A stretch of 64,000 bases of DNA. Origin: Psychromonas sp. MME1. GTDB lineage: Bacteria; Pseudomonadota; Gammaproteobacteria; Enterobacterales; Psychromonadaceae. Within the stretch, counting starts at the first letter, position 1. Each line of letters starts with the position of its first letter. Below the pieces are notes generated by a model. The model searched no databases. It saw only the letters and a program-made list of their open reading frames with translations, and was not told the origin of the DNA. The stretch covers positions 1,736,001 through 1,800,000 of the forward strand of contig NZ_CP160906.1 of NCBI RefSeq assembly GCF_041080865.1. The letters are read 5' to 3'. A program made the position numbers and the translations under genes. Below are positions 1-9,113 of this stretch, piece by piece.

Positions 1-2580
1 ACTGCTCTTTAAGCTTGTTATGAATAGGTGTGATCTCTTCGATGATCTCTACAAGAACAGGTAGCTGTTTATCTAATAACTCATTATCAAACAGCTGATG
101 TCTTCTGTTAACTAATAGCGAATCTAACTCAGTGATATGTCCTAAATACTCTTTTAATTCAATTAGGCCTTTTTGTGAAATTGGTAATAATTCATCGAGT
201 TCACTTAACTGCTCTTTGAGTATCGCTACATCATCAACAAGTGTGGTTATTAGTGTTTGTAATGAAACAAGTATTTCATACTGTTTATATGCTTCAGATA
301 ATCGAATTGAGCTATTTGTAAACTTTGCGTATAAATCGTTGTTTGATTCAACTAATTTATTAAACTCTTCCCCTTTAACAAGCGCATGTGGCTCTAAGTC
401 GTTCGCTAAAGCAGTTAGCTTTTCTTTAGCGTATTCATAGTTTTGTAAATATTTATTTAGCTCAGGCAGGTTGTTTGCTGTAATTTTATTTACAGAAGGC
501 AAAATCTCATTACCACTTAATATAGGTAATTTATCGAGGTCTTTTAATAGGGTTTGCACACTTTCAAGACTATTTATATCTTCAGTCTGTAGCTGTTTAT
601 TAACTAAGGTTAACTCGGACAAAAGTTCGCTAATTGCATCATTACTTTGCTGTAATAATTTGCAAATATTGTCACTATCAAACAACTGAATAGATTTATT
701 ATATACACCAAACCATGGATGATCAGATAACTGCTTACCTTGACCTAGCTGAGCTTTTACTTCTTGGTATACTTCGGCATATCTTTTTAAATCATCCGTA
801 ACTTTTCGACATGACATTTCATCAAAAATATTACCGTTAATATGCTCTGGGTTTATCTGCTCTAAAGATATATCTGCAAACTCTTCACGGTAACGTGTTG
901 CTGTTGAAAAGATCTGATGTATTGTTCTACCCGTATTTTTCCAATTGCTATTTATTAAATCAGCATACCAAGTTAGCTTATCCTTTTTATCTTCATACAT
1001 TTTTAAATCAATATTAATTGATTCAGGAAAACGGTATTCATCCTGCTTGTTAATACGTTTACCAATATTCTCGTATACTTGTTTCTTTTGCGTTTTATGG
1101 CTGTGTAACTCTAAACAAAAATCACCTAAGCCAGCTCGTTCTAACCGAACTTCACCACTTGTAATGCAGCCATTTTTTCTGCTACAAAAAGGACTTTTTT
1201 TCCTTGAGCAATTGCAGCTGCGATAAGGTTGGTAATAGTTTGCGATTTACCAGATCCTGGAGGCCCTTCGATAACCAGGTTTTTACCCTTGATGGCATCT
1301 ACTAATGCACTGTGTTGAGAGCTATCTGCATCATCAATTAGCGGATATAAATCATGCACGCCCTCTAGAGAGTCAATGGCATATTCATTTCCAAAACTAC
1401 TATTAACAGAGCCTTCGTCACTTCCTTCTCGAGCAAAGAACTTTTGTAATATTTCATGGTTTTGAATATTGTTTGAACCTTGAGGCCAGCGCTCTGGATC
1501 AAGATTTAGGTACATTAATAATTTACCAAAATCAAACATTGCTAAAGTCGCAAAACGCTTAAGTTTCCACTTTGGTTTATGTCCTAGAAGCTGCTGTTGA
1601 ATAGATTTAAAATATTCTTCAGGCGTTAATTCGTCAGTTAACTCTGGCAATTCTAAATGAAAATCATGTTTCAATTTTTCTCTTAGAGAAAGGTTCGAGA
1701 TTATGTCTTCACTCGTATACTCAATTGTGTAGGTATACGTCCCTAAGTCTTTATTTAATGAAGCACGATCAATTTTAACTGGGATCAAGTACAAAGGTGC
1801 TTGGCGAGCTACATCTGAATTTTCATCTTCATACCACTCTAAAAAACCAAACGCTAGATATAGAATGTTTGCACCTGTCTCCTCGATTGCAGTATTTGCT
1901 TTAGAGCGAATGTTTCTTAGTTGTGCTTCTAACTCTCGAGGAAACAGTAACGACTGGATATTATCATCATTGTGTTTTGCTTCATGTGAGGCACTTGATT
2001 GCGAAAGCTCATAACTTGTATTAAAGCCTTTAATTTTTGCCCACTCTTTTGCTGTGGGATCGGTTTTCGCTTTAACATCAACGCCTTTTTCATTGATAAC
2101 GATATATCCATGCTCAATCAGATCATCTCTTGTTGGCTCTTCAACTGGGACAAAGGTAACTTCATCACCTTCTAATATTGTTTCGGCTAGTTGATTTGGT
2201 AACTCATCAATAACTCGAATAAAGCCTGTTCTACCATGCTTAAAATTTAATAAACGATTTCTACCAGTCAAATCTAATAAACGATTACGTATTGCTTGTA
2301 ATGAATCAAAAGCAAAGTTGTTATTTTCAATATTGTCATTGTTTTCAGGCATTACTTTTTCTCTTGAGTGGTTACTTGCATTTTTTGGCTCTGTATCTGA
2401 GCTTTTATTGTTTACTGACCATGTGTAGTCGCTATTTTGAGTGACTTTATCTTTTAACAATATATGTAAGTGATGGTTGATAACCTTTTTAGGAATATCT
2501 AGCGATCTAGCAATACACCTAGCTGGTTGAGCAGGTTTATCTTTTAGCGTATTGACTATTGAAGAGGATATATCATTCAT
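1..2580 (-). pseudogene. DUF4011 superfamily 1 helicase-like protein, frameshifted, runs off left edge
   Basis: Large DUF4011/AAA helicase-type protein, probably acting on DNA in defence. The first 479 codons (2580 down to 1141) hold an N-terminal winged-helix-like segment (residues 5-45), the DUF4011 signature RNRLLDLTGRNRLLNF (98-113) and a Walker A GPPGSGKS (439-446). The frame then hits a stop at 1141-1143, straight after VVKFG. Dropping one base near 1146-1150 restores the expected family continuation (RLERAGLGDFCLELHSH), and I read that frame open well downstream; it appears to stay open to the window edge. So a single missing base splits the gene. It starts 8 bp after mrr ends, same strand, so the two form an operon. 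Family assignment is firm; whether the frameshift is biological or a sequencing error cannot be told from here. Confidence 0.8.
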
Positions 2581-2588
2581 AATTGTTA

Positions 2589-3506
2589 TTACTCCTCTAA
2601 AAAATAATCACTGTCTAACGCTTTTATTTCAAACACCTGTTTTGTGCTGACACCTAAATTATGCTCAAGCATTAATTCCGTTAATTGCTCGCCATTGATT
2701 AACACAATACGCTTTTCAATTACTGAAGTGAATTCCAACGCATCTTTACTAAAAGTACTGGTGGTGATGAACACGCCTTTTTTAGCTCGGTGCATATCAA
2801 GCGCACCAGCAAAGGCTTGAATCTCTGGTCGACCAACTGTTTTATCTGTATAACGCTTAGCTTGTAGATAAATCATCTCTAGCCCAAGTTTATCTTCTTT
2901 GATAATGCCATCAATACCACCATCCTGCGTGTATTGTGTTGCTTGCCCTGCATCTTTGCGTGAACCGCCATACCCCATTGCTAACATCAAATCGACCACT
3001 AGGTTTTCAAAGAACTTTGGTGAACTATTTAAGATAGATTGTAATAACTCATTGGTTAGTGAGTTATTGATGAGGTTAATGTTGTTACCAATCATCTCTA
3101 AGGGAGTTTGTTGCTCATTGGACTCTATAGTCGAATTGCTTTGTGGTTGGTCAGCACATTTGTTACTGCGCTGTTGAAACTCTGTAAACTGCTCAAAACG
3201 TTTTAAGTAATTGTTATTTATTTCTTCATTACTTTGTAAGGCATCCAAGCCTTTTTGTGTAATAACACAATACGCACGCCTAGGTTGCTCAATTAATCCT
3301 GCTTGCACTAAGTAGGTTTTAGCCCAGCCAATTCTCCCATGTGCGTAGGTCGATTTACCACTTGGAATTTTCAAATTACGTTGTTCGTCAGTAAAATTGA
3401 ATTCCTTACAAACAAACTCTGTAATTTCACGTACATGATGCTCTTGACCATCGTCGATAGCTTGAAGCACAGAGCGCATATAAGTCTGGTATTGTGGAAT
3501 TGGCAT
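2589..3506 (-). CDS. mrr: Mrr-family type IV restriction endonuclease
   Basis: 305 residues. The N-terminal winged-helix domain (about 10-90, with HHVREITEFV and an RAYCVITQKG strand-turn) matches the Mrr N-terminal DNA-binding domain. The C-terminal nuclease domain (160-290) has the PD-(D/E)XK variant core: DGGIDG with Asp199, then YLQAKRY with Gln215-Ala-Lys217. Mrr enzymes cut modified (methylated) foreign DNA. The catalytic residues are intact. The helicase-like DUF4011 gene follows after 8 bp, suggesting that nuclease and motor act together, which classic single-protein Mrr does not need. No strong ribosome site precedes the ATG, but the N-terminal domain is complete from there. Confidence 0.88.
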   Translation of the reverse strand: MPIPQYQTYMRSVLQAIDDGQEHHVREITEFVCKEFNFTDEQRNLKIPSGKSTYAHGRIGWAKTYLVQAGLIEQPRRAYCVITQKGLDALQSNEEINNNYLKRFEQFTEFQQRSNKCADQPQSNSTIESNEQQTPLEMIGNNINLINNSLTNELLQSILNSSPKFFENLVVDLMLAMGYGGSRKDAGQATQYTQDGGIDGIIKEDKLGLEMIYLQAKRYTDKTVGRPEIQAFAGALDMHRAKKGVFITTSTFSKDALEFTSVIEKRIVLINGEQLTELMLEHNLGVSTKQVFEIKALDSDYFLEE

Positions 3507-3637
3507 TAGTGGTCACTTTGATAAAATTTATTGTATTTAAATTAGCACATCAAACTGAAATCAAAAAGAAAATTGCCTTGTTGTATATGGTTATATTGAT
3601 CTAGAAACTGCTTATTGTCTAAAGTCTGTTCATATAC

Positions 3638-3742
3638 TTAATTAGGCATCACTTTCACCTTATTTTTAGATGTTAATATTTCTTTTTGTTGGAGTTTTTT
3701 TGTAAACTCTTCACCAATTCGATTCCAAATATTTTCAGACAT
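3638..3742 (-). CDS. Possible 34-residue small protein with near-perfect ribosome site
   Basis: A short frame starting MSENIWNRIGEEF and ending KVKVMPN. It is preceded by GGAGGTGA (3746-3753 read on the minus strand) six bases from the ATG, one of the best ribosome-binding sites in the window. It diverges from the recombinase gene, with only 39 bp between the two starts. The peptide is charged and has no signal or membrane segment. It could be a real small protein of the mobile module (for example a directionality or regulatory factor) or the surviving 5' end of a deleted gene. I recognise no family. Confidence 0.4.
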   Translation of the reverse strand: MSENIWNRIGEEFTKKLQQKEILTSKNKVKVMPN

Positions 3743-3781
3743 ATATCACCTCCATGAATACACTCACAGAGGATTTAAATT

Positions 3782-4342
3782 ATGTCAGAAGTACAAGCAG
3801 TTAAAGAGTTAGAAACGGTTAAATTGATTAGCCATTTATTAGAGCGTCGCTATAGCAAACAGATGGCAGATATTTGGAATATTGGCTTAAACCTCGCGCT
3901 ACGAATATCAGACCTGTTATCAATCAAGTTTGATGATATTCATGGGGATCGTTTAATCATTAAAGAAGCTAAAACAAGTAAACTTGCCAACATACAACTT
4001 AACCATAAAGTCTTAATACTTATCAAGGAGATACAATCACAACACCCTACTCATGTTTACCTTTTTCAATCTTACCGTAATCAACAATCTCTTTATAAGG
4101 CCCCGAAACCACTCACAAGACGAGGTGTATCTGAAGCCTTTGCAAGAGTCGGCAAAGAAGTCGGTATTGCTCTAGGCACTCACTCCATGCGTAAAACGCG
4201 CGGTTATCATCTGTACCAAAACACCAAAGATATTGCCCGAGTAATGAAGATGCTTCGACACTCATCTGAAGGTGTTACGTTAAGATATATCGGGATTACG
4301 CAGGATGATGTTGATAGAGACTTTGTTGAACTAGAGCTTTGA
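3782..4342 (+). CDS. Small tyrosine recombinase (catalytic domain only), copy 1
   Basis: 186 residues, about half a normal phage integrase: the N-terminal arm- and core-binding domains are absent. All catalytic positions are visible: Arg41 (ALRISD), a Lys around 64-67, His134-x-x-Arg137 (HSMR), His160 (LRHSS) and nucleophile Tyr169 (LRYIG). The ATG follows AGAGGA. A close relative, roughly three quarters identical and the same length, lies at 30098-30658, and a remnant of a third lies at 32146-32229. Such short recombinases occur in island modules of marine gammaproteobacteria. Whether they recombine DNA alone or need a partner is not known to me. Confidence 0.88.
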   Translation: MSEVQAVKELETVKLISHLLERRYSKQMADIWNIGLNLALRISDLLSIKFDDIHGDRLIIKEAKTSKLANIQLNHKVLILIKEIQSQHPTHVYLFQSYRNQQSLYKAPKPLTRRGVSEAFARVGKEVGIALGTHSMRKTRGYHLYQNTKDIARVMKMLRHSSEGVTLRYIGITQDDVDRDFVELEL

Positions 4343-4370
4343 CTTTAAACCCACCAGCAGCATAAAACCC

Positions 4371-4391
4371 AAATGCACATTTCGTGCATTT
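4371..4391. terminator. Hairpin after recombinase copy 1
   Basis: AAATGCAC and GTGCATTT form eight perfect pairs around a five-base loop, between the convergent recombinase and the nuclease-like gene. There is no long T-run, so termination is likely but not certain. Confidence 0.45.
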
Positions 4392-4415
4392 TGGTAGTTG
4401 GATGAGCCAGTAGAG

Positions 4416-5507
4416 CTAGTGATTTATATATGAATCAAACTCACCAAGTGAAACTTTAAACCAAACTTTTAATTTTATTTTAAAATCCTCATTTAACCGC
4501 TTTAGATATTTTTCGTCATCAGCATCTAAAGGAAGATCTAGAAGGATTCCCATCTTTTTGTACCTTGATAAATCACTATCAACTGCGTAATAGTTATACT
4601 CAATTATTTGCCCTAACGCTTTTCTTATAAGTTCTCGTGAACAAAAAGAGCCATCACCGCCAGAATGTTTAGCTTCAATGATATATTCATTATTGAACAC
4701 GATATCAGCACGAACAGGTTGTTTGGAGGGTAAACTTATCTTTTTCTCTTTCACTAAATTAATGGCACTTTTAGTCTCACCTTCTATCCAAACATGAAAC
4801 TCTTCTACGAGAGCTCTCTCTTTTTCTTCCCTTTCATATTCAGAACGAATTACACTTGTTAGTTTCTTGGACAATATTGGACAGGAGTACTCTTTATCAG
4901 CTTCTTTTGCTATATTTCGAAGAGAAACCATAAGTCTATTGTTAATGATATTTTGAGTTACTGTATTTTTAAAGAAAATGGAATGTTTAAGCTTATCTAA
5001 AACATCACACAAATCTCCAATAGTATTTACACCTTTCGGAATTAAAGTGGTGTGATTTTCGCTATCATCACTCCCCCCCAATCTCTTAGAGAATACATTT
5101 GGTTTCATTTCCTTGTTGAGCTTCATCAATTTATGGGATTCCATTATTTTATGAAACTTATTTCTTTTTGTTTTAGCGACACGATAACCAAATAATATTT
5201 TATCTTTTGCAAAATAAATCGATATTCGTCCAGGATTTGCTTTGATTTTACTCTCAGGGTTAGCTTTTTTTACTGGAACTCCAATGTGAAAAGAAATCCT
5301 CTCAGTTGAATCACTAAGCCGTAGTTTGATATTTTTATTTCCTTTAATAGCACTTAAAAATGCAATTAATACTTCAGTCACTATTAAAGGTGAAATGTTT
5401 GTTAACTTACCTTCAATAGCTTTGAGCCAATTTTCTAGGCCATTATCAGAGCCTTCAATTAATGATTCACTGTAATTTTTTATCCGCTTCATACTATTCT
5501 TATACAT
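4416..5507 (-). CDS. Uncharacterised protein with a PD-(D/E)XK nuclease-like C-terminus
   Basis: About 363 residues. I do not recognise the first 250: basic, mixed alpha/beta, rich in Lys. Near residues 265-285 the pattern RADIVFNNEYIIEAKHSGG fits the core of a restriction-endonuclease-like fold (Asp, then Glu-Ala-Lys on the next strand), followed by a helix (ALGQIIEYNYY) as in many such nucleases. Start chosen at the ATG at 5507 because AGGTGT precedes it; an in-frame TTG lies four codons upstream. It stands alone, convergent with recombinase copy 1, inside the defence-like island. Nuclease function is inferred from the motif only. Confidence 0.62.
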   Translation of the reverse strand: MYKNSMKRIKNYSESLIEGSDNGLENWLKAIEGKLTNISPLIVTEVLIAFLSAIKGNKNIKLRLSDSTERISFHIGVPVKKANPESKIKANPGRISIYFAKDKILFGYRVAKTKRNKFHKIMESHKLMKLNKEMKPNVFSKRLGGSDDSENHTTLIPKGVNTIGDLCDVLDKLKHSIFFKNTVTQNIINNRLMVSLRNIAKEADKEYSCPILSKKLTSVIRSEYEREEKERALVEEFHVWIEGETKSAINLVKEKKISLPSKQPVRADIVFNNEYIIEAKHSGGDGSFCSRELIRKALGQIIEYNYYAVDSDLSRYKKMGILLDLPLDADDEKYLKRLNEDFKIKLKVWFKVSLGEFDSYINH

Positions 5508-5775
5508 TTCACACCTCAAATAAAATATTTATTTATAAGAATAGTATTTATTTCAAAATTTTCAATAAGTTGAGATTAAAGTGTAGAGTCTTGTGGCGTA
5601 GTATTTTGTATAAATATAGTAAATCGTGTAACTCACTTTAGCATAAATCATGATACTTTTTGGTTAGCTTTTCCCCAATATGATATTGGTTCCTCAACTC
5701 CCTAAACTTGACGATTGGACAGTTTAACTATGATAAATAAACAGTTACACAGAGTTCTTTATTGAGGTTCTAACG

Positions 5776-7971
5776 CTAAATTGGCCAAATTTTGGATTCT
5801 TGTATTGCACGAAGTAAGGCTCCGACACTAAACCCTTTTGGGTATAATGTTGTTTCGGTGGCATTGTGTTCTTTGCTTTGCGTTTTAGATTCAATAAAAT
5901 CCACCAGCATGTTAGCTTCATCTCTTAATGCGACATGCAACTCTTCGACTGAGATCTTCAAATACCCATTAAAGTACTCATGGTCATATTCTAAACTTGT
6001 ATCTGCTATCCACCCTACTACGTTAGATAACTCTGTTTTGTTAATACCTAGTTGTTTCCGAAAGGTTTCATTAGCTACTAAAAGGTATTTCACCGCTTCG
6101 GTTTTACGTTGGATTTGCTTGCCCGCTTTTCTTAATGTTGCATGTTTATAACGTATCGCTTCTCTTTTACTGGTCCTTCGATATGTAGATTTAACTTCAA
6201 CCACTATCACTGTGTTATCTAGAGCACAAATCAGATCAATCTCACCAGGGTTAAAATCATCGCTTTTATCAGGCTCATAGCCTACGATAACGGTAAAACC
6301 ACGTTTTTTAAATTGAATACCTAGGTTAGTCTCGATCCTTTGAGTTTCACTTCTAATTTCTGGACGCTTATTTGCAAAACGACGTAAGGTATTTATCACA
6401 TTTACGCTGGTTAATTGCCCTGCCATCATCCAAGGTAATTGAACACAGTAATTACCAAGCTTAAAGATTGGCCTTTCAGTCAGTTGCGGTATGTTGTCAT
6501 TATTATTGGCTTTTAGTTGAGCAGACCATTTTTTACAATCAAGAGACCAAAAATCGAGTATTGCTTCTGCCGCGTTAATATTGCCTTTAGGAAAATCTTT
6601 ACTGACAGTCCATCCAACAATATTTTTCGCTTTTTGTTTCCAATTACAGAACGTAATAGGGAATCTACCTTGCGGGTTGTTAGGGTCTATTAATCCACTG
6701 AGAGCTAACAACCCTAAAGAAGTTTTCCAGTCCCCTGTTTCATGTAAGTTTTTAGCAAACACTAAAATAAAGTCTTTGTTATAAAATGCAATCATTAGCT
6801 CTAGTGATAGCAACACCTGGTGTACATCTACCTTTAAGCCATTATCCGTTTGAATAACGTTATCAATACCGTATACATCTGATAGCTGAAGGTATGCACC
6901 AAGTGATTTTATATAAGCAATTTGGTTATCTTCATGGTTTTCTACTGAGCCGATTAACTGTTTATCCAACCCCCTATCTTTGAATTCTAAACCTCCTCGC
7001 ATAACCCAATAACCATCAATTAAGTTTTGTTTTTTACCATTAAGCTCCCACGCTCGTTGTTCTACAAACGTGTATTTACGCATTTCTAAGCGTTCACCGT
7101 CTAAATAATATTCACACTCATCTTCAAAGCAAAATGGAGTAACACAACGTGATAAAAATCCATCTAATTCAACTTGAACTTGCATCAATTTTTCAAAGTG
7201 ACGTAAGTATGAATCAGGGATTGAGGAGTCTTCTTGAGAGGGAAATACTAAAGGTGATTGGTGAGTTTTTAACGACTTGGCTATCTTAACTTCGGTTAAG
7301 TTAAAGTAATCAGACTCAGCATCGCGAAGCTTCCATTCAACGATTTCTTTTAACGCACAGAAACGCTCACTTGTTGAAATAACAGTACCATCAAGAGCAT
7401 CGGGTTCATTAAATAGATATTTAAACGCATACACGCTCGAATAACTTAGTAGCTCAAATAAAGTTAAACCACTTAATGGTTTTTGATATTTAACAACTAA
7501 ATCTATACGTTCTTGATGAGAGCGCTGAAAGGCGCAACAAACAGCCACTAATTCAGACAGCTCACCAGGAATCCTTGATGCTAATTGCTTTATTTCTGTC
7601 CATTTATTACTCGATGGTCTTAATATTATCTCGGAAGCTCTTATCGCCTTCCTCATCGATTCAGGGGATCTATAGGTTAGTTGCTCGAGTAAACTAAAGT
7701 TAGATATTTTCTCAACCGAAAAGTAACGTGCTAAGGCAAGAATAAAGGCTTCTGAACTTATCACCTCAACACTTAAATCCCACAAAAACACTGACGACCA
7801 AAATAGTTGGTCATTGGTAACTACTTTTGGTTTTTTGGACTTTGCAGGTTTAGGTTTACCATCTAAATATGCTTCGATAACATCTAATATGGCGTCGTCA
7901 TTACTAATCCCCTGTTTGGATAGGGTAGAAAGTTTTTGTTCGAAGTAGTTTTGTTTTACAGCGCAGTCCAT
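5776..7971 (-). CDS. Large uncharacterised protein with PD-(D/E)XK-type nuclease domain
   Basis: 731 residues. The first 550 are unfamiliar, mostly helical and without an NTPase motif. At about 575-605 a restriction-like core is clear: GEIDLICALDNTVIVVEVKS gives Asp on one strand and Glu-x-Lys on the next, followed by a basic helix (KHATLRKAGKQIQRK). The preceding strand-helix (IQFKKRGFTVIVGYEPDK) fits the fold's first elements. The ATG at 7971 has GAGAA upstream. A 103-bp element that recurs 21,160 bp away begins 9 bp upstream of the start codon. Probably a nuclease in a defence or element-maintenance role; the long N-terminus might sense or bind something. Confidence 0.62.
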   Translation of the reverse strand: MDCAVKQNYFEQKLSTLSKQGISNDDAILDVIEAYLDGKPKPAKSKKPKVVTNDQLFWSSVFLWDLSVEVISSEAFILALARYFSVEKISNFSLLEQLTYRSPESMRKAIRASEIILRPSSNKWTEIKQLASRIPGELSELVAVCCAFQRSHQERIDLVVKYQKPLSGLTLFELLSYSSVYAFKYLFNEPDALDGTVISTSERFCALKEIVEWKLRDAESDYFNLTEVKIAKSLKTHQSPLVFPSQEDSSIPDSYLRHFEKLMQVQVELDGFLSRCVTPFCFEDECEYYLDGERLEMRKYTFVEQRAWELNGKKQNLIDGYWVMRGGLEFKDRGLDKQLIGSVENHEDNQIAYIKSLGAYLQLSDVYGIDNVIQTDNGLKVDVHQVLLSLELMIAFYNKDFILVFAKNLHETGDWKTSLGLLALSGLIDPNNPQGRFPITFCNWKQKAKNIVGWTVSKDFPKGNINAAEAILDFWSLDCKKWSAQLKANNNDNIPQLTERPIFKLGNYCVQLPWMMAGQLTSVNVINTLRRFANKRPEIRSETQRIETNLGIQFKKRGFTVIVGYEPDKSDDFNPGEIDLICALDNTVIVVEVKSTYRRTSKREAIRYKHATLRKAGKQIQRKTEAVKYLLVANETFRKQLGINKTELSNVVGWIADTSLEYDHEYFNGYLKISVEELHVALRDEANMLVDFIESKTQSKEHNATETTLYPKGFSVGALLRAIQESKIWPI

Positions 7972-7979
7972 AGCATTCT

Positions 7980-8082
7980 CAATAACTTAGATAGTCATTG
8001 AATACTAGCAAATACACTTAACTATTAAATGGTTATATTTGTAATTAGTGATGCAGTGACAAGGATAAACGCTGGTGGAAAG
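7980..8082 (+). repeat. 103-bp island repeat, left copy
   Basis: Aligns without any gap to 29140-29242, 73 of 103 positions identical by my count. Identity is concentrated in blocks: CTTAGATAGTCAT, GGTTATRTTT, ATTAGT, and GATAAAYGCTGGTGG at the end. It lies just upstream of the 731-residue gene. It could be a recombinase site, a shared promoter region or an old duplication. Confidence 0.6.
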
Positions 8083-8086
8083 ACTA

Positions 8087-8128
8087 GAATTACAGCCATT
8101 TTAATAAACATTAAAAGGGCTGTAATTC
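8087..8128 (-). terminator. Strong hairpin between the GIY-YIG gene and the 731-residue gene
   Basis: GAATTACAGCC (8087-8097) pairs perfectly with GGCTGTAATTC (8118-8128). The intervening bases hold a further TTAAT/ATTAA pair, so nearly the whole element can fold. It sits 23 bp past the end of the GIY-YIG gene and probably ends its transcript. Confidence 0.6.
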
Positions 8129-8151
8129 ATTATCACTTATCTGAAGGTCTT

Positions 8152-8867
8152 TTATATATTCAGATAATAAAATGGAGACTGGTTATTAGTGATAGCCGAA
8201 ACATCTTTATACAGATATTTACTACGTATCTCCTCATTGGCTATTTGACCAATAAACTCCCAACGATCTTCTTTTGTCGTTGTTCTTGAAGAAAACGTTG
8301 TCCCTGCTTTATGCCAAGAAATCACTTTATAAACTTCTTGCACTGTTCCATCAAATACCGCGAAAGCATATTCTACTTTTTCTCGGTCTGCCCCTATACG
8401 CCGAACTGTCTTGTTGCGTCGTATAATTCATTCGCTGTATGGGAGTAACTAAAAGTATTTTTTATTTTGATTAACAATGCAGGCTCTAGAATATTCGCTT
8501 TTTCAGGGTTATAAATCGAGATCAATTTATCAATAGACATTCTGCCAATTTTTGATGAAGCATGCCCTTTTACTTGATTGGTTAATTTTTTCACATTAAG
8601 TAAGTCAATAACAGAAGCTTCCACTTTTAACGCGATATCTTCTGTCACCCCATGAATTAACAATTCAATGGTCGGCTCTTTATGATCTAATTTTATTTCA
8701 TTAATCCTCTTTACCTTTTCTGACTCTTTGTTATCAGATAAGTGAGCAAAACATCGATTCCCCTTACCTTTACCAACATAAAATACTTCTTCATTTCTAG
8801 GATCTATGTAGATATAAACATAATACTGAAGGCTATCTATCATATTTTGCGGGAATTTATTTATCAT
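8152..8867 (-). pseudogene. GIY-YIG nuclease-family protein, split by one frameshift
   Basis: The 5' part (8867 to 8394) opens with YVYIYIDPRNEEVFYVGKG (16-34), a GIY-YIG core with the following KGNR including the catalytic-type Arg38. It is of the type also seen in LEM-3-like proteins. The frame ends after TRQFGV. In another frame the same protein continues at once (RRIGADREKVEYAFAVFDG, then QEVYKVISWHKAGTTFSSR, KYLYKDVS) to 8152. The offset fits one lost base around 8398-8410. Full length would be about 238 residues. The ATG follows GAGAA. Probably a damaged nuclease gene of the island, unless the base loss is a sequencing error. Confidence 0.72.
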
Positions 8868-9113
8868 ATTGTTCTCATTAATGATGGCATAGTAGGAACT
8901 ATATTCTTAGCGTCCAAGTCGGAGGTTTGTAATATTATCGGTTTTTTAAGTTTTGAGTAATTAACCAGTTTTCTACATTCTCATATCGCTTTTTAGAGCA
9001 AATTATTTACGTTAATAAATAAGAATAGAGATATGAAATAAACAGTTAAAAGCACGCTTTACAGAGAACTTTTATTACGTTAGATACTGGGGAACTTTGA
9101 CTTCATCAGAATC

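Noticed and set aside
3782-4342. Calling the 186-residue recombinase a truncated phage integrase
   Set aside because: An equally short second copy with its own ribosome site and intact catalytic residues shows that the short form is the normal length of this family.
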